From Streptomyces antioxidans (lineage in GTDB: Bacteria > Actinomycetota > Actinomycetes > Streptomycetales > Streptomycetaceae): 64,000 nt of DNA. The DNA is taken from the NCBI RefSeq assembly GCF_000968685.2, contig NZ_LAKD02000027.1, positions 186,001-250,000 on the forward strand, written 5' to 3'. The notes under the pieces were generated by a model. The model saw only the letters and a list, made by a program, of their open reading frames with translations, made no database searches and was not told the DNA's origin. The position numbers and the translations under genes were made by a program. Shown piece after piece: positions 25,276 to 34,376 of the stretch; the first letter of the stretch is position 1; every line of letters starts with the position of its first letter.

Positions 25276-25797
25276 ATGAACACCATCGAAGAGACCATCG
25301 AGGTCGCGGTTCCGCTGCGCACCGCCTACAACCAATGGACCCAGTTCAAGAGCTTTCCCCGGTTCATGTCCACGGTGAAGAGGGTCGAGCAGATCAGGCC
25401 CGCGGTCACCGAGTGGGTCATCGCGTTCGGCCCGGTGCGCCGCACGTTCCAGGCGGAAATCGTGCACCAGCAGCCGGACTCCTCCCTCGTGTGGCAGAGC
25501 CTCGCGCGGCGCCCCGCCCACCGGGGTGAGGTGTCGTTCCACCCCATGACACCGGACCGGGCCCGGATGACCGTACGCCTGGACATCCCTGGGCGCGGTG
25601 TCGCGGCGCTCTTCACGGGCGTCTCGTCCGGAGTCACCCGCCGGGTGGTCCGGAGCGAGCTCGGGCGCTTCAAGGAGTTCATCGAGGGGCTGGGCGAGGA
25701 GAGCGGGGCGTGGCGGGGGTCCATCCACAACGGACACGTACAGCCGACGGAACCGGAACCGCCCAGATGCCGGGTTCCTCGCTGGCCCGTGGGCTGA
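25276..25797 (+). CDS. SRPBCC (polyketide cyclase/dehydrase-like) family protein
   Basis: 173 residues, cytosolic. The first 145 residues show the START-like pattern of polyketide_cyc2 proteins: an amphipathic first strand (IEETIEVAVPLRTAYNQWTQFKSFPRFM), strand pairs carrying VTEWVIAFGPVRRTFQAEIV and SLVWQSL, and the long C-terminal helix (LGRFKEFIEGL). The fold makes a hydrophobic pocket for lipids or aromatic compounds. The last 25 residues are proline-rich and probably flexible. Neighbours are stress-type genes rather than polyketide genes, so a role in a stress response is more likely than aromatase activity. The ligand is unknown. Confidence 0.82.
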   Translation: MNTIEETIEVAVPLRTAYNQWTQFKSFPRFMSTVKRVEQIRPAVTEWVIAFGPVRRTFQAEIVHQQPDSSLVWQSLARRPAHRGEVSFHPMTPDRARMTVRLDIPGRGVAALFTGVSSGVTRRVVRSELGRFKEFIEGLGEESGAWRGSIHNGHVQPTEPEPPRCRVPRWPVG

Positions 25798-25848
25798 CCC
25801 TCCCCGAAAACCCGGGGCGACCCTCGTCACGAGAGAGCGAGACACCTG

Positions 25849-28161
25849 ATGAAGAAGGCGCCGAGACATGAACCGGATGAACGGCTCTCCGCCACCCCGC
25901 CCAAGAAGTGGGCCGCGGGCGTGCCCGCGGTGACCCATGCGCTGGAGTACTCCCTGGAGGAGACGACGGTCCGGCGCACCGCGACGACGCTGCTGACCAT
26001 GAACCAGGTGGCCGGCATCGACTGTCCCGGCTGCGCCTGGGCCGACCCCGCCCCCGGCCATCGGCACCGCAATGAATACTGCGAGAACGGCGCCAAGCAC
26101 ATCAACGACGAGGCGACGGCCCGGCGCATCACCGCCGGCTTCTTCCGCGCGCACTCGGTCTCCGCGCTCGACCGCCGCTCCGACCTGTGGCTGAACCAGC
26201 AGGGCAGGCTCACCGCGCCGATGGTCAAACGCCCGGACTCCGACCACTACGAGCCGATCAGCTGGCATGACGCCCTGGGGTTGCTGTCGGAGGAGCTGAC
26301 GTCGCTGGACTCCCCCGACGAGGCGGTGTTCTACACCTCGGGCCGGGCCAGCAACGAGGCCGCCTTCGTGCTGCAGCTCTTCGCCAGGGCCTTCGGCACC
26401 AACAACCTGCCCGACTGCAGCAATATGTGCCATGAGTCCAGTGGCTTCGCGCTGCACGAGACCTTGGGCACGGGCAAGGGCACGGTGAGCCTGGACGACA
26501 TCCACCAGGCCGACCTGATCTTCCTGGTGGGCCAGAATCCCGGCACCAACCATCCGCGCCAGCTCTCCGCGCTGGAGCAGGCGAAGCTCAACGGCGGCCG
26601 CATCATCGCGGTGAACACACTGCCGGAGGCCGGACTGCTCCGGTTCAAGAACCCGCAGCGGGTCCGCGGGGTGATCGGGGCCGGTACCCGTATCGCCGAC
26701 CGTTTCCTCCACATCCGCAGCGGCGGCGACCTCGCACTGTTCCAGGGGCTGAACCGGCTGCTGCTGGAGGCGGAGGAAGCCCGGCCCGGCACCGTACTGG
26801 ACCACGATTTCATCCGCTCGAGCACCAGCGGCTTCGAGGAGTTCTCCCGGCACGTCCGCGCCATCGCCTGGGACGACATCCTGGCCGCCACCGGACTGAC
26901 CCGCCGGGAGATCGAGCAGGTGCGGGACGAGGTCCTGGGCAGCGAGCGGGTCATCGTCTGCTGGGCGATGGGGGTGACACAGCAGCGGCACGGCGTCCCC
27001 ACCATCAGGGAGATCGTGAACTTCCTGATGCTGCGCGGAAACCTCGGCAGGGCCGGAGCCGGAGCCTGCCCGGTGCGCGGCCACAGCAATGTGCAGGGCG
27101 ACCGCACGATGGGCATCTGGGAGCAGATGCCGGACTCCTTCCTGGACGCGCTCCAGCGCGAGTTCGGCTTCGATCCGCCCCGCGCCCACGGGCTGGACTC
27201 GGTGAACTCGATCAGGGCCATGCGCGAGGGCCGCGTCAAGGTCTTCCTCTCCCTCGCGGGCAACTTCGTCCGGGCCGCGCCGGACACCGCGGTCACCGAG
27301 GAGGCCATGCGCCGGTGCCGCCTCACGGCCCATATCTCGACCAAGCTCAACAGGTCCCACACGGTCTGCGGCCGGACCGCGCTCATCCTGCCGACCCTGG
27401 GCCGCACCGAACGGGACGTCCAGCCCAGTGGCGAGCAGTTCGTCACCGTGGAGAACTCGATGAGCGAGGTGCACACCTCCTACGGCCGCCTCAAACCGGC
27501 CTCCAAGCTGCTGCTCAGCGAGGTCGCCATCCTGTGCCGACTGGCCCGCCACACCCTCGGCGGCAAGGCCGGTATCCCCTGGGCCCGGTTCGAGGCCGAC
27601 TACGGAGCGATCCGCCACCACGTCTCCCGCATCGTCCCGGGATTCCACGACTTCAACCGGCGGGTGGCGCGCCCCGGTGGCATCCGGCTGCCGAACCCGG
27701 TCAACGAGGGGATGTTCGCCACTCCCACCGGCAAGGCGCTGTTCACCTGTAACGCCTGGCACATGTCGGATGCCCCGGAGGGACACCTGCTGCTGCAGAC
27801 CCTGCGCTCACACGACCAGTGGAACACCATCCCCTACACGGACAACGACCGCTATCGGGGCATTCACGGCCGCCGCAGGGTGGTACTGGTCAATCCGTCG
27901 GACATGGCTCACCTCGGGCTGCTCAAGGGCCAGTTCGTGGATCTCGTGGGCGTGTGGACCGATGGTGTGGAGCGCCGTGCGGAGGAGTTCGAGGTGGTGC
28001 CGTATCCCACCGCCCGTGGCTGTGCCGCCGCGTACTACCCCGAAACCAATGTCCTGGTGCCGCTCGACAGCGTGGCCGAGATCAGCAACCAACCAACGTC
28101 GAAGGGGATCGTGGTCCGCCTGGCGGCCCGTGCCACCGCGGAGGGACCGCCTCGCCGCTGA
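25849..28161 (+). CDS. FdhF/YdeP family molybdopterin oxidoreductase
   Basis: 770 residues, matching the usual length of YdeP-type proteins. Near the N-terminus are IDCPGCAWAD (Cys59, Cys62) and EYCENGAK (Cys78), the likely iron-sulfur ligands. The molybdopterin domain runs from about 110 to 600 with CSNMCHESSG near 190 and GNLGRAGAGACPVRGHSNVQGDR near 400. A C-terminal MGD-binding domain (HDQWNTIPYTDNDRYRG, LNPSD-like VNPSDM) ends the protein. E. coli YdeP is linked to acid resistance, but the reaction is unknown. No Tat signal is visible, so the enzyme is cytosolic. No electron-transfer partner gene is adjacent. Confidence 0.88.
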   Translation: MKKAPRHEPDERLSATPPKKWAAGVPAVTHALEYSLEETTVRRTATTLLTMNQVAGIDCPGCAWADPAPGHRHRNEYCENGAKHINDEATARRITAGFFRAHSVSALDRRSDLWLNQQGRLTAPMVKRPDSDHYEPISWHDALGLLSEELTSLDSPDEAVFYTSGRASNEAAFVLQLFARAFGTNNLPDCSNMCHESSGFALHETLGTGKGTVSLDDIHQADLIFLVGQNPGTNHPRQLSALEQAKLNGGRIIAVNTLPEAGLLRFKNPQRVRGVIGAGTRIADRFLHIRSGGDLALFQGLNRLLLEAEEARPGTVLDHDFIRSSTSGFEEFSRHVRAIAWDDILAATGLTRREIEQVRDEVLGSERVIVCWAMGVTQQRHGVPTIREIVNFLMLRGNLGRAGAGACPVRGHSNVQGDRTMGIWEQMPDSFLDALQREFGFDPPRAHGLDSVNSIRAMREGRVKVFLSLAGNFVRAAPDTAVTEEAMRRCRLTAHISTKLNRSHTVCGRTALILPTLGRTERDVQPSGEQFVTVENSMSEVHTSYGRLKPASKLLLSEVAILCRLARHTLGGKAGIPWARFEADYGAIRHHVSRIVPGFHDFNRRVARPGGIRLPNPVNEGMFATPTGKALFTCNAWHMSDAPEGHLLLQTLRSHDQWNTIPYTDNDRYRGIHGRRRVVLVNPSDMAHLGLLKGQFVDLVGVWTDGVERRAEEFEVVPYPTARGCAAAYYPETNVLVPLDSVAEISNQPTSKGIVVRLAARATAEGPPRR

Positions 28162-28299
28162 CCCGGTCGGCTTGGGCGCTTCCTGTCGCGATCTGTGGGA
28201 TACGGGGCGCCATCGTCATGGTGGCGGTCCGGCCACCGCGCGACGCTGTGAGCAGCGGCCCCACAGGGGCGTACCGCTACGGACACGGAGGGCGGACAC

Positions 28300-28947
28300 A
28301 TGACGACTGACCTCGCTATCGCGGCGGGTGTGAAGGTGCCGACGACGACGCTGGCGCGCGAGGCCACGGAACTCATCCGTGACACGACGAGCGAGCTCAT
28401 CTATCACCACTCACGCCGGGTGTACTTCTTCGGCAGTCTGCAGGGGCTCGGGCGCGATCTGAGCTTCGATCCGGAGCTGCTGTATCTGGGAGCGATGTTC
28501 CACGACGTGGGCCTGAACGAGGCGTTCCATACCAGCGGCCGCCGTTTCGAGGTGGACAGCGCGAACGAGGCGAGGCGGTTTCTGCGGAGCCATGGCGTCC
28601 CGGAGGACAGCGTCCGCCGGGTGTGGACGGCGATCGCCCTGCACACCACGCCCGGGATCCCCGAGTTCATGGAGCCGGAAGTGGCGCTGGTGACGGCCGG
28701 TGTCGAGTACGACGTGCTCGGCATCGGCTATGCGGATCTCCCCGCCGAGGACCGGGAGGCGGTCGTGGCGCTGCATCCGCGCCCCGACTTCAAGAACAGG
28801 ATTCTGCGGGCGTTCACCGACGGCATCCGTTCCAAGCCGGAGACGACGTTCGGCAACGTCAAGGCGGACGTTCTGGAGCACTTCGTACCGGGCTTCGAGC
28901 GGGGGGACTTCGTCCAGACGATCCTGGATTCCCCGTGGACGGAATAG
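28300..28947 (+). CDS. HD domain protein, cyanamide-hydratase-like
   Basis: 215 residues. The metal-binding HD motifs are visible: YHHSRR (His36/His37), then MFHDVGL (His68-Asp69), and a later TAIALHTTPGIP with a further His. The ELIYHHSRRVYFFG and MFHDVGL blocks resemble the cyanamide hydratase-type HD subfamily, which hydrates or hydrolyses small nitrile-like or phosphate compounds. The sequence alone does not settle the substrate. The last 13 bp overlap the most likely start of the GlxA-type regulator, suggesting co-expression. Confidence 0.8.
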   Translation: MTTDLAIAAGVKVPTTTLAREATELIRDTTSELIYHHSRRVYFFGSLQGLGRDLSFDPELLYLGAMFHDVGLNEAFHTSGRRFEVDSANEARRFLRSHGVPEDSVRRVWTAIALHTTPGIPEFMEPEVALVTAGVEYDVLGIGYADLPAEDREAVVALHPRPDFKNRILRAFTDGIRSKPETTFGNVKADVLEHFVPGFERGDFVQTILDSPWTE

Positions 28948-29963
28948 CCCGGCGGGCAGCTCGGGCAGCACGGGTGGCACGGCCTTCCGGTGGCGGGCGC
29001 ACCGTCGTGATCGTCGCGTTCGACGGGGTCCAACTGCTGGATGTCACCGGCCCGGTGGAGGTCTTCACCACGGCCAACCACTACGGTGCCGACTACGACG
29101 TACGGGTGGTCTCCCTCACCGGTGACACCGTCGCCACCTCGTCCGGGCTGGTGATCGGCGCCGATGGCGCGCCCGGCACGCTGCCACGGCGCCTGGGCAC
29201 CGTCCTGGTCCCCGGCAGAAGGAACTGGCGCTCGGCAGTGGCGGACAACGATCTGATCGCGCTGGTGACCGACCTGTCAGCGCGGGCGAAGCGCGTGGCG
29301 TCCGTGTGCGCGGGGGCCTTCGTACTGGCCGAGGCCGGTGTCCTGGACGGCCGCCGTGCCGCCACCCACTGGGAGCTGGCCGCACAGCTGGCCGCGGCCT
29401 ACCCGCGGGTGCGGGTGGACGGCCATCCGGTCTTCGTCCGGGACGGCCATGTGGCCACGTCGGCCGGTATCACCGCGGGGATCGATCTTTCGCTGTCTCT
29501 GGTCGAGGAGGACTGGGGAGCCGAGGTGGCACGCGATGTGGCCCGGCAGCTGGTGGTCTTCATGGCCCGCCCGGGCGGGCAGGCCCAGTTCAGCGCACGG
29601 CTGGCCCCGCGTGAACCACGGCATCCGGCGGTGCGCCGGGTGATGGACCGCGTCACCGCGGACCCCGCGGAGTGCCACACGCTCGCCACGCTGGCCGACT
29701 CGGGCGGGGTGAGCGCCCGTCATCTGGAGCGGCTGTTCCGTACCGAGGTGGGCATGGCCCCCGGCCGTTATGTCGAATCCGTCCGCGTGGAGGCCGCCCA
29801 GACCCTGCTCGCCGATGGCACCGGTACGGTCGAGGAGGTGGCGCGGCAGGCGGGGTTCGGCTCCTCGGAGTCGCTGCGGCGGGTCTTTCAGCACACCCTC
29901 GGGGTCTCGCCGACGGTCTACCGCGCCCGCTTCCGCAGCACCCTCGGCGACCGGACGCGCTGA
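28935..29963 (+). CDS. GlxA-type regulator: DJ-1/PfpI domain plus AraC helix-turn-helix
   Basis: 342 residues if the GTG at 28935 is used, which overlaps the HD gene by 13 bp. GTG 28974 or 29007 are alternatives because the conserved part begins at TVVIVAFDGVQLLDVTGPVEVF. The DJ-1/PfpI domain spans about 25-195 and contains the nucleophile-elbow-like VCAGAFVLAEAG. The C-terminal AraC domain carries two helix-turn-helices (LATLADSGGVSARHLERLFR and VEEVARQAGFGSSESLRRVFQHTLGVSP). Such regulators control aldehyde, amidase or stress genes. The HD protein is its probable operon partner. Confidence 0.88.
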   Translation: MDGIARRAARAARVARPSGGGRTVVIVAFDGVQLLDVTGPVEVFTTANHYGADYDVRVVSLTGDTVATSSGLVIGADGAPGTLPRRLGTVLVPGRRNWRSAVADNDLIALVTDLSARAKRVASVCAGAFVLAEAGVLDGRRAATHWELAAQLAAAYPRVRVDGHPVFVRDGHVATSAGITAGIDLSLSLVEEDWGAEVARDVARQLVVFMARPGGQAQFSARLAPREPRHPAVRRVMDRVTADPAECHTLATLADSGGVSARHLERLFRTEVGMAPGRYVESVRVEAAQTLLADGTGTVEEVARQAGFGSSESLRRVFQHTLGVSPTVYRARFRSTLGDRTR

Positions 29964-29994
29964 GGGACGTCGGCCGACGGGGCGGACAGCAAAC

Positions 29995-30025
29995 GGCCCT
30001 CACCGACGGGGGAGCGGCGAGGGCC
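29995..30025 (+). terminator. Possible weak terminator after the GlxA-type gene
   Basis: GGCCCTC (29995-30001) and GAGGGCC (30019-30025) form a 7-bp stem with a 17-base GC-rich loop, 32 bases after the stop. The stretch between this and the next hairpin (30026-30161) holds no ORF that I can support and is unusually AT-rich around 30060-30092. Confidence 0.4.
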
Positions 30026-30161
30026 TACGTCCAGTGTGGCACGAATCAGTGCGGAAGAATCCGTTCCAAGCTACAAACATTGCATATATCTGCCGCCGGG
30101 GTGCGCGCGGGGGCGCCCACGTTCTGAAGAGCCCGCATGAGCACGGGAATGCCATGAGAAC

Positions 30162-30198
30162 GCCCGCCCGGTGTGCGCGATCCGCACACCGGGCGGGC
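30162..30198 (-). terminator. Strong terminator of the MFS/dehydrogenase operon
   Basis: GCCCGCCCGGTGTGCG (30162-30177) and CGCACACCGGGCGGGC (30183-30198) form a perfect 16-bp stem with a 5-base loop, 13 bases beyond the MFS stop codon. Confidence 0.85.
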
Positions 30199-30211
30199 CC
30201 GGCGTCTGCCG

Positions 30212-31576
30212 CTACGCCCCCTCGCGGGCCGTGCGCGCCGCGCGGGCCAGGTCCAGATCGGTGGTCTCCGGCGCCAGCAACTGTGACACGACGGCGCCGA
30301 CCACCAGCACCCCGGCGCCGACCAGGAGCACGAACTCCGCTCCGAAGTTCTCAAGTCCCATCGGCAGCAGGAACGTACCGATCGCGGCGCCCACCCGGCT
30401 CATGGCCGTGGCGAACCCGACGCCCGTGGTGCGCAGGGAGGTGGGGAACACCTCCAGCGGATAGACCGCGGTCAGCGCGGAGGAGGCGGCGTTGAGGAAG
30501 ATGAAGAACAGGAAGCCGACGACGATGACGGGGGTGGAGGACGGCCACACCGCCACCAGGGCCAGACACGCGGCCGTGATCCAGAACGGCGGGATCAGCA
30601 GCTTGCGGCGGCCGATCCGCTCCACGACCAGGCACCCCGCGGTGACTCCGGCCACGGCGGTGAAGGAGTAGACGAGCAGCGCCGCCACCGCGTTGTCCCC
30701 CATGTGCAGCGCCTCGAAGACATCCGTCCAGAAGGTGCCGATGGCGAAGTACGGCAGCACGAGCGCGGCCCAGAAGACGCTGGCGAACACCGTGGAGCGG
30801 ATGTGCTGCCGGCTGAAGAGCGCACGGAACCCGTCCCGCCGCACCTCCTCGCGCTCGTCGAGTTCCGCGGTGACGTCCACCTCGATGCCGTACTTCTCGA
30901 TCAGCGCCTCCGCCTCGTCCCGGCGCCCCTGGCTCAGCAGCCAGCGCGCGGACTCCGGGATGCCACCGCGCAGCGCCACGCACACCAGCGCGATCACCGC
31001 ACTGCTCGCCAGGGACCAGCGCCAGCCGCCGTCGACGGAGGTGAACAGCGCCCCCACGACCGTGGCCAGCGCGTACCCCAGGTACCAGCTGATCTCCAGG
31101 CTCGCCAGCAGCCGCCCGCGGCCACGCCGGCCCGCGTACTCCGACAGCAGCGGCGCGCCGATCGCGTACTCGCCGCCGATGGCCACGCCCATCACCAGCC
31201 GGATGAGGAAGAGCTGTGGGCCGTCCACGACGAAGAACTGGAGCACCGAGCCGACCAGGAAGATCAGCATGTCGATGAGGAACACCGGGCGTCGTCCGAA
31301 CCGGTCGGCCAGCCTGCCGAAGAGCGGCCCTCCGACGAAGATGCCGATCAGCGGCGCGGCACCGACGAGACCCTGTTCCACGGAGGTCAGATGGAGGTCG
31401 TCGGTGATCGCCCCCATCGCCAGGCCGATGCCGCCGATGATGTAGCCGTCGATTCCCTGGCCGATCTGGGTGGCCAGCTTCAGCTTGGTGTGCAGCCGCT
31501 TCCGTTCGCGTTCGGTGGCGGGTCCGCCCTGCGGTGTGCTGGGCTCGTTGTGCTCGGTCACAGGCGTCGTTGCCAT
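30212..31576 (-). CDS. MFS transporter, sugar-porter type
   Basis: 454 residues from ATG 31576; the upstream open frame overlaps the dehydrogenase gene and is not used. A hydrophilic N-terminus is followed by 12 predicted helices. Sugar-porter hallmarks are GYIIGGIGLAMGAITDD in helix 1, GRLADRFGRRPVFL between helices 2 and 3, RLVMGVAIGGEYAIGAPLLSEYAGRRGRGR after helix 4 and PESARWLLSQGRRDEAE before the central loop. It probably imports the substrate of the nearby catabolic genes, a sugar acid or aromatic acid. It is the last gene of a minus-strand unit with the aldehyde dehydrogenase. Confidence 0.88.
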   Translation of the reverse strand: MATTPVTEHNEPSTPQGGPATERERKRLHTKLKLATQIGQGIDGYIIGGIGLAMGAITDDLHLTSVEQGLVGAAPLIGIFVGGPLFGRLADRFGRRPVFLIDMLIFLVGSVLQFFVVDGPQLFLIRLVMGVAIGGEYAIGAPLLSEYAGRRGRGRLLASLEISWYLGYALATVVGALFTSVDGGWRWSLASSAVIALVCVALRGGIPESARWLLSQGRRDEAEALIEKYGIEVDVTAELDEREEVRRDGFRALFSRQHIRSTVFASVFWAALVLPYFAIGTFWTDVFEALHMGDNAVAALLVYSFTAVAGVTAGCLVVERIGRRKLLIPPFWITAACLALVAVWPSSTPVIVVGFLFFIFLNAASSALTAVYPLEVFPTSLRTTGVGFATAMSRVGAAIGTFLLPMGLENFGAEFVLLVGAGVLVVGAVVSQLLAPETTDLDLARAARTAREGA

Positions 31577-31643
31577 GCGCGGGTCCTTACTGGTGGCGGG
31601 GAGAGGGGAAGCCGGGGAAGCGGTCGGTGGCGGGGAGCGGGCA

Positions 31644-33122
31644 TCAGCCGGCCCGCCAGTCGAGGGCGATGTACTGCGTTTCCAGGAACGCCTCGATGCC
31701 TTCGCGGCCGCCCTCCCGGCCCAGACCCGACTGCTTGACGCCGCCGAACGGGGCCGCCGGGTCGGAGAGCAGGCCACGGTTGAGGCCGACCATGCCGCTC
31801 TCCAGGCGTTCGGCGATGCGCAGCGCCCGGGCCACGTCGCGCGAGTAGATGTACGAGGCGAGACCGTGCACCGTGGCGTTGGCGCGGGCCACCAGCTCGT
31901 CCTCGTCGGCGAAGGTGGCCAGGGGCGCGACCGGCCCGAAGACCTCCTCGTTCATGATCCGGGCGTCCTCGGGGACGTCCACCAGGACGGTCGCCGGGTG
32001 GTAGCAGCCGGGGCCGTCGGGCACGCTGCTCCGCGCGGCGACCCTCGCACCGCGCCCGACCGCGTCGTCGACCAGGGAGCGGATGGACTCCACGGCGGTC
32101 CGGTGGATCATCGGGCCGAGGGTGACGCCCTCCTCCAGACCCGCTCCCGCGCGCACCGCGGTCATGGCCGCCGCGAACTTCCTCGTGAACTCGGCGGCCA
32201 CCGAATGATGGACGTAGAACCGGTTGGCGGCGATGCAGACCTCGCCACCGCCGCGCATCTTGGCGTCCATCGCTCCGCGCACCGCGGCGTCGACGTCGGC
32301 GTCCTCGCAGACGATGAAGGACGCGTTGCCCCCCAGTTCCATCGTCACGTTGACGACGTTCGCCGCCGCCTGCTCCAGGAGTTTCCGGCCGGTGGCGGTG
32401 GAGCCGGTGAAGGAGAACTTGCGGACCCGCTCGTCACGCAGCCAGACGGAGACCACCTCGGGTGCGCGGTCGGTGGGCAGCACGTTCAGCAGTCCGTCGG
32501 GCAGGCCCGCCTCGCTCAGCAGGGCGGCGATCGCGAGGGCGGTGAGCGGGGTGTCCGGGGCCGGTTTGAGGAGCACCGGGCAGCCCGCGGCGAGCGCCGG
32601 GGCGATCTTCCGGGTGGCCATCGCCGCGGGGAAGTTCCAGGGGGTGACGAAGGCGGTGACGCCCACCGGGTGCCTGCGTACGACGTGGCGGAAGCCGCCA
32701 CCCGGCGCGTCGCCGAACGAGGAGCCGATCCGCACCGCCTCCTCGGCGAACCAGCGGAAGAACTCGGCCGCGTAACCGACCTCGGCCACCGCGTCCCGGT
32801 ACGCCTTGCCGTTCTCCAGGACGATCAGTCGGGCGAGGGTGTCGGCGTGTTCACGCATCAGCGCGAAGGCGGTGTGCAGCACCTCCGAGCGACGTCGCGG
32901 TGGCGCCGCCCGCCATCCGGCGGCGGCCTCCTGGGCCGCGTCGACCGCCGCCAGGGCGTCGCCCGGGCCCGCCGCGGACACCTCGCGGATCGGCTCCGCG
33001 GTGGCCGGGTCGTGCACGGGAAACGTCCGTCCGTCCTCGGCCGCACACCAGCGGCCGGCGATGAACACATCGCCTTCGGCGAACGGTGCCTTGACGAGGG
33101 TTTCTATGCCGGGGTGGTTCAT
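31644..33122 (-). CDS. NAD(P)-dependent succinate-semialdehyde-type aldehyde dehydrogenase
   Basis: 492 residues, the family's normal length. The catalytic domain has GVTAFVTPWNFPAAMATRKIAPALAAGCPVLLKPAPDTPLTA, the cofactor loop FTGSTATGRKL, the general base in TMELGGN and the nucleophile Cys296 in GGGEVCIAANRFYVH. The last differs slightly from the usual GQxC context but keeps the Cys. The C-terminal oligomerisation part ends ETQYIALDWRAG, typical of GabD-like enzymes. It oxidises a semialdehyde to a dicarboxylate in the cytosol. A promoter lies upstream, with an inverted repeat like one found near the IclR gene. Confidence 0.87.
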   Translation of the reverse strand: MNHPGIETLVKAPFAEGDVFIAGRWCAAEDGRTFPVHDPATAEPIREVSAAGPGDALAAVDAAQEAAAGWRAAPPRRRSEVLHTAFALMREHADTLARLIVLENGKAYRDAVAEVGYAAEFFRWFAEEAVRIGSSFGDAPGGGFRHVVRRHPVGVTAFVTPWNFPAAMATRKIAPALAAGCPVLLKPAPDTPLTALAIAALLSEAGLPDGLLNVLPTDRAPEVVSVWLRDERVRKFSFTGSTATGRKLLEQAAANVVNVTMELGGNASFIVCEDADVDAAVRGAMDAKMRGGGEVCIAANRFYVHHSVAAEFTRKFAAAMTAVRAGAGLEEGVTLGPMIHRTAVESIRSLVDDAVGRGARVAARSSVPDGPGCYHPATVLVDVPEDARIMNEEVFGPVAPLATFADEDELVARANATVHGLASYIYSRDVARALRIAERLESGMVGLNRGLLSDPAAPFGGVKQSGLGREGGREGIEAFLETQYIALDWRAG

Positions 33123-33171
33123 GAGCTGCTCTTTTCTCCGTTCCGAACGAGGGCTGGTCCGGTTCGCGGTG

Positions 33172-33200
33172 AATTTACGAGCGCGTCATACGGCCGACAA
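33172..33200 (-). promoter_or_regulatory. Promoter of the aldehyde dehydrogenase/MFS unit
   Basis: On the minus strand TTGTCG (33200-33195) and TAAATT (33177-33172) are 17 bases apart. The start codon is at 33122, leaving an untranslated leader of roughly 40 bases. Confidence 0.6.
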
Positions 33201-33225
33201 GGCCGCTCCTCGGATCGCAATGGTG

Positions 33226-33242
33226 GTTGCTGTCAGGGCAAC
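33226..33242. promoter_or_regulatory. Inverted repeat, candidate IclR-type operator (copy 1)
   Basis: GTTGC (33226-33230) and GCAAC (33238-33242) flank 7 bases, 17 bp in total, just upstream of the -35 box of the dehydrogenase promoter. A similar 17-bp site occurs at 34217-34233 between the IclR and fae-like genes. Confidence 0.45.
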
Positions 33243-33294
33243 TCACCGCATACGACGGGGAGGGGGCGGGCGGGACCACCCGGCCACTCCCCCT

Positions 33295-34176
33295 TCAGGT
33301 GAGCCGTGCCCGGGGCACCGGGGTGTGCCGCGGCTCCCAGCCCAGCAGCGCCGAGACCCGTGCCGCCGCCTTGGCGGTGGTGCGGCCCGCCTGGTCCAGG
33401 CGGTCGCCGAGCCGGGACTTGGGCGCCGAGATGTTGATCGCCGCCACGACCCGTCCCCGGAAGTCGCGCACCGGCGCCGAGACCCCGACCAGACCGGACT
33501 CGAACTCCTCGCTGACCCTCGCGTACCCCCGGCGGGACGCCTCCTGGATCAGCGCCCACAGCTCGGGGATCGGCGGGGTGGCGGTGGTGCCGAAGCGGAC
33601 GTACAGCTCGTCGGGCGTGGCATCGGCCAGCAGCACACGTCCGGCCGAGGTCTGCCACGCGGGCACTCCGCGGCCCTCCCAGCCGTGGACGCGGAAGGAG
33701 TGTCCGGAGACCGAGAGCAGGGTGAGCACCTCACGGTCGCTCAGGACACACAGATGGCTGGTCTCCTCCACGTTCGCCGACAGCGCGTGCATCACCGGCT
33801 CGGCCATGCGCACCAGCCGGTTCTGCGAGGTCCGCGCGACCAGTGAGAAGAGCCGCCAGCCCAGGCGGTACTCCAGGGTGTCGGGGTCCCGCTCCACGAT
33901 CCCCGCGGTGGCCAGGGCCTTGAGGGCCCGCGAGACCTGGGTCTTCTCCCGGCCCACCAGCTGCGCCAGGCGTACCACGCCGAGTCCGCCGGCGTTCTGG
34001 GCCTCGTCGGAGGCGAGCGCCTCCAGCAGGTCGATGTCACGGCGCAGCCCGTGGCCGCGCGGGGCGGCGGGGTCTCCGGCATCGGAGGGGTCGGCTCGGG
34101 GGCCCGCGCCATGCGGATCGGCGGGGTCCTCGGGGCCGTCGGGGCCGCGAGGGGGGAGGTTCGTCACGCGCGCCAT
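33295..34176 (-). CDS. IclR family transcriptional regulator
   Basis: 293 residues from ATG 34176; a GTG 9 bp later is also possible. After a disordered, proline- and aspartate-rich leader of about 40 residues comes the winged helix (DIDLLEALASD...VVRLAQLVGREKTQVSRALKALATAGIVERD). The IclR effector domain spans about 115-285, with HLCVLSDREVLTLLSVSG, VPAWQTSAGRVLLA and GLVGVSAPVRDFRGRVVAAINISAPKSRL. It lies between two catabolic arms and is divergent from the fae-like operon. IclR proteins bind small organic acids, so it probably senses a pathway intermediate. Confidence 0.9.
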   Translation of the reverse strand: MARVTNLPPRGPDGPEDPADPHGAGPRADPSDAGDPAAPRGHGLRRDIDLLEALASDEAQNAGGLGVVRLAQLVGREKTQVSRALKALATAGIVERDPDTLEYRLGWRLFSLVARTSQNRLVRMAEPVMHALSANVEETSHLCVLSDREVLTLLSVSGHSFRVHGWEGRGVPAWQTSAGRVLLADATPDELYVRFGTTATPPIPELWALIQEASRRGYARVSEEFESGLVGVSAPVRDFRGRVVAAINISAPKSRLGDRLDQAGRTTAKAAARVSALLGWEPRHTPVPRARLT

Positions 34177-34216
34177 CCTAAGCGCGCGCCCCGGGAACCC
34201 CCAGGTCAGCCGCCGG

Positions 34217-34233
34217 GTTGTCGGGAGAGCAAC
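34217..34233. promoter_or_regulatory. Inverted repeat, candidate IclR-type operator (copy 2)
   Basis: GTTG (34217-34220) and GCAAC (34229-34233) bracket a 17-bp site of the same length and ends as the one at 33226-33242. It lies in the divergent region between the IclR and fae-like genes. Confidence 0.45.
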
Positions 34234-34258
34234 CGGCATTTCGATTCCAGCGGGTGGC

Positions 34259-34293
34259 TTGCGAGGGGGTGGCGGCGGTTCTAGATTCGCCGC
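34259..34293 (+). promoter_or_regulatory. Promoter of the fae-like operon with overlapping palindrome
   Basis: TTGCGA (34259-34264) and TAGATT (34282-34287) are separated by exactly 17 bases. The -10 box sits inside an imperfect 22-bp palindrome (34272-34293): GCGGCG and CGCCGC as outer arms, TCT/AGA as inner arms, two mismatched positions per side. A regulator bound there would block transcription. Confidence 0.6.
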
Positions 34294-34376
34294 ATCGGAC
34301 CGGATGAACTGCGGCGAATGCGAGGTTCATCCCGTCGGTCCGCCGATTCCCCGCTCCCGGAGATCCTGGAGATCCC

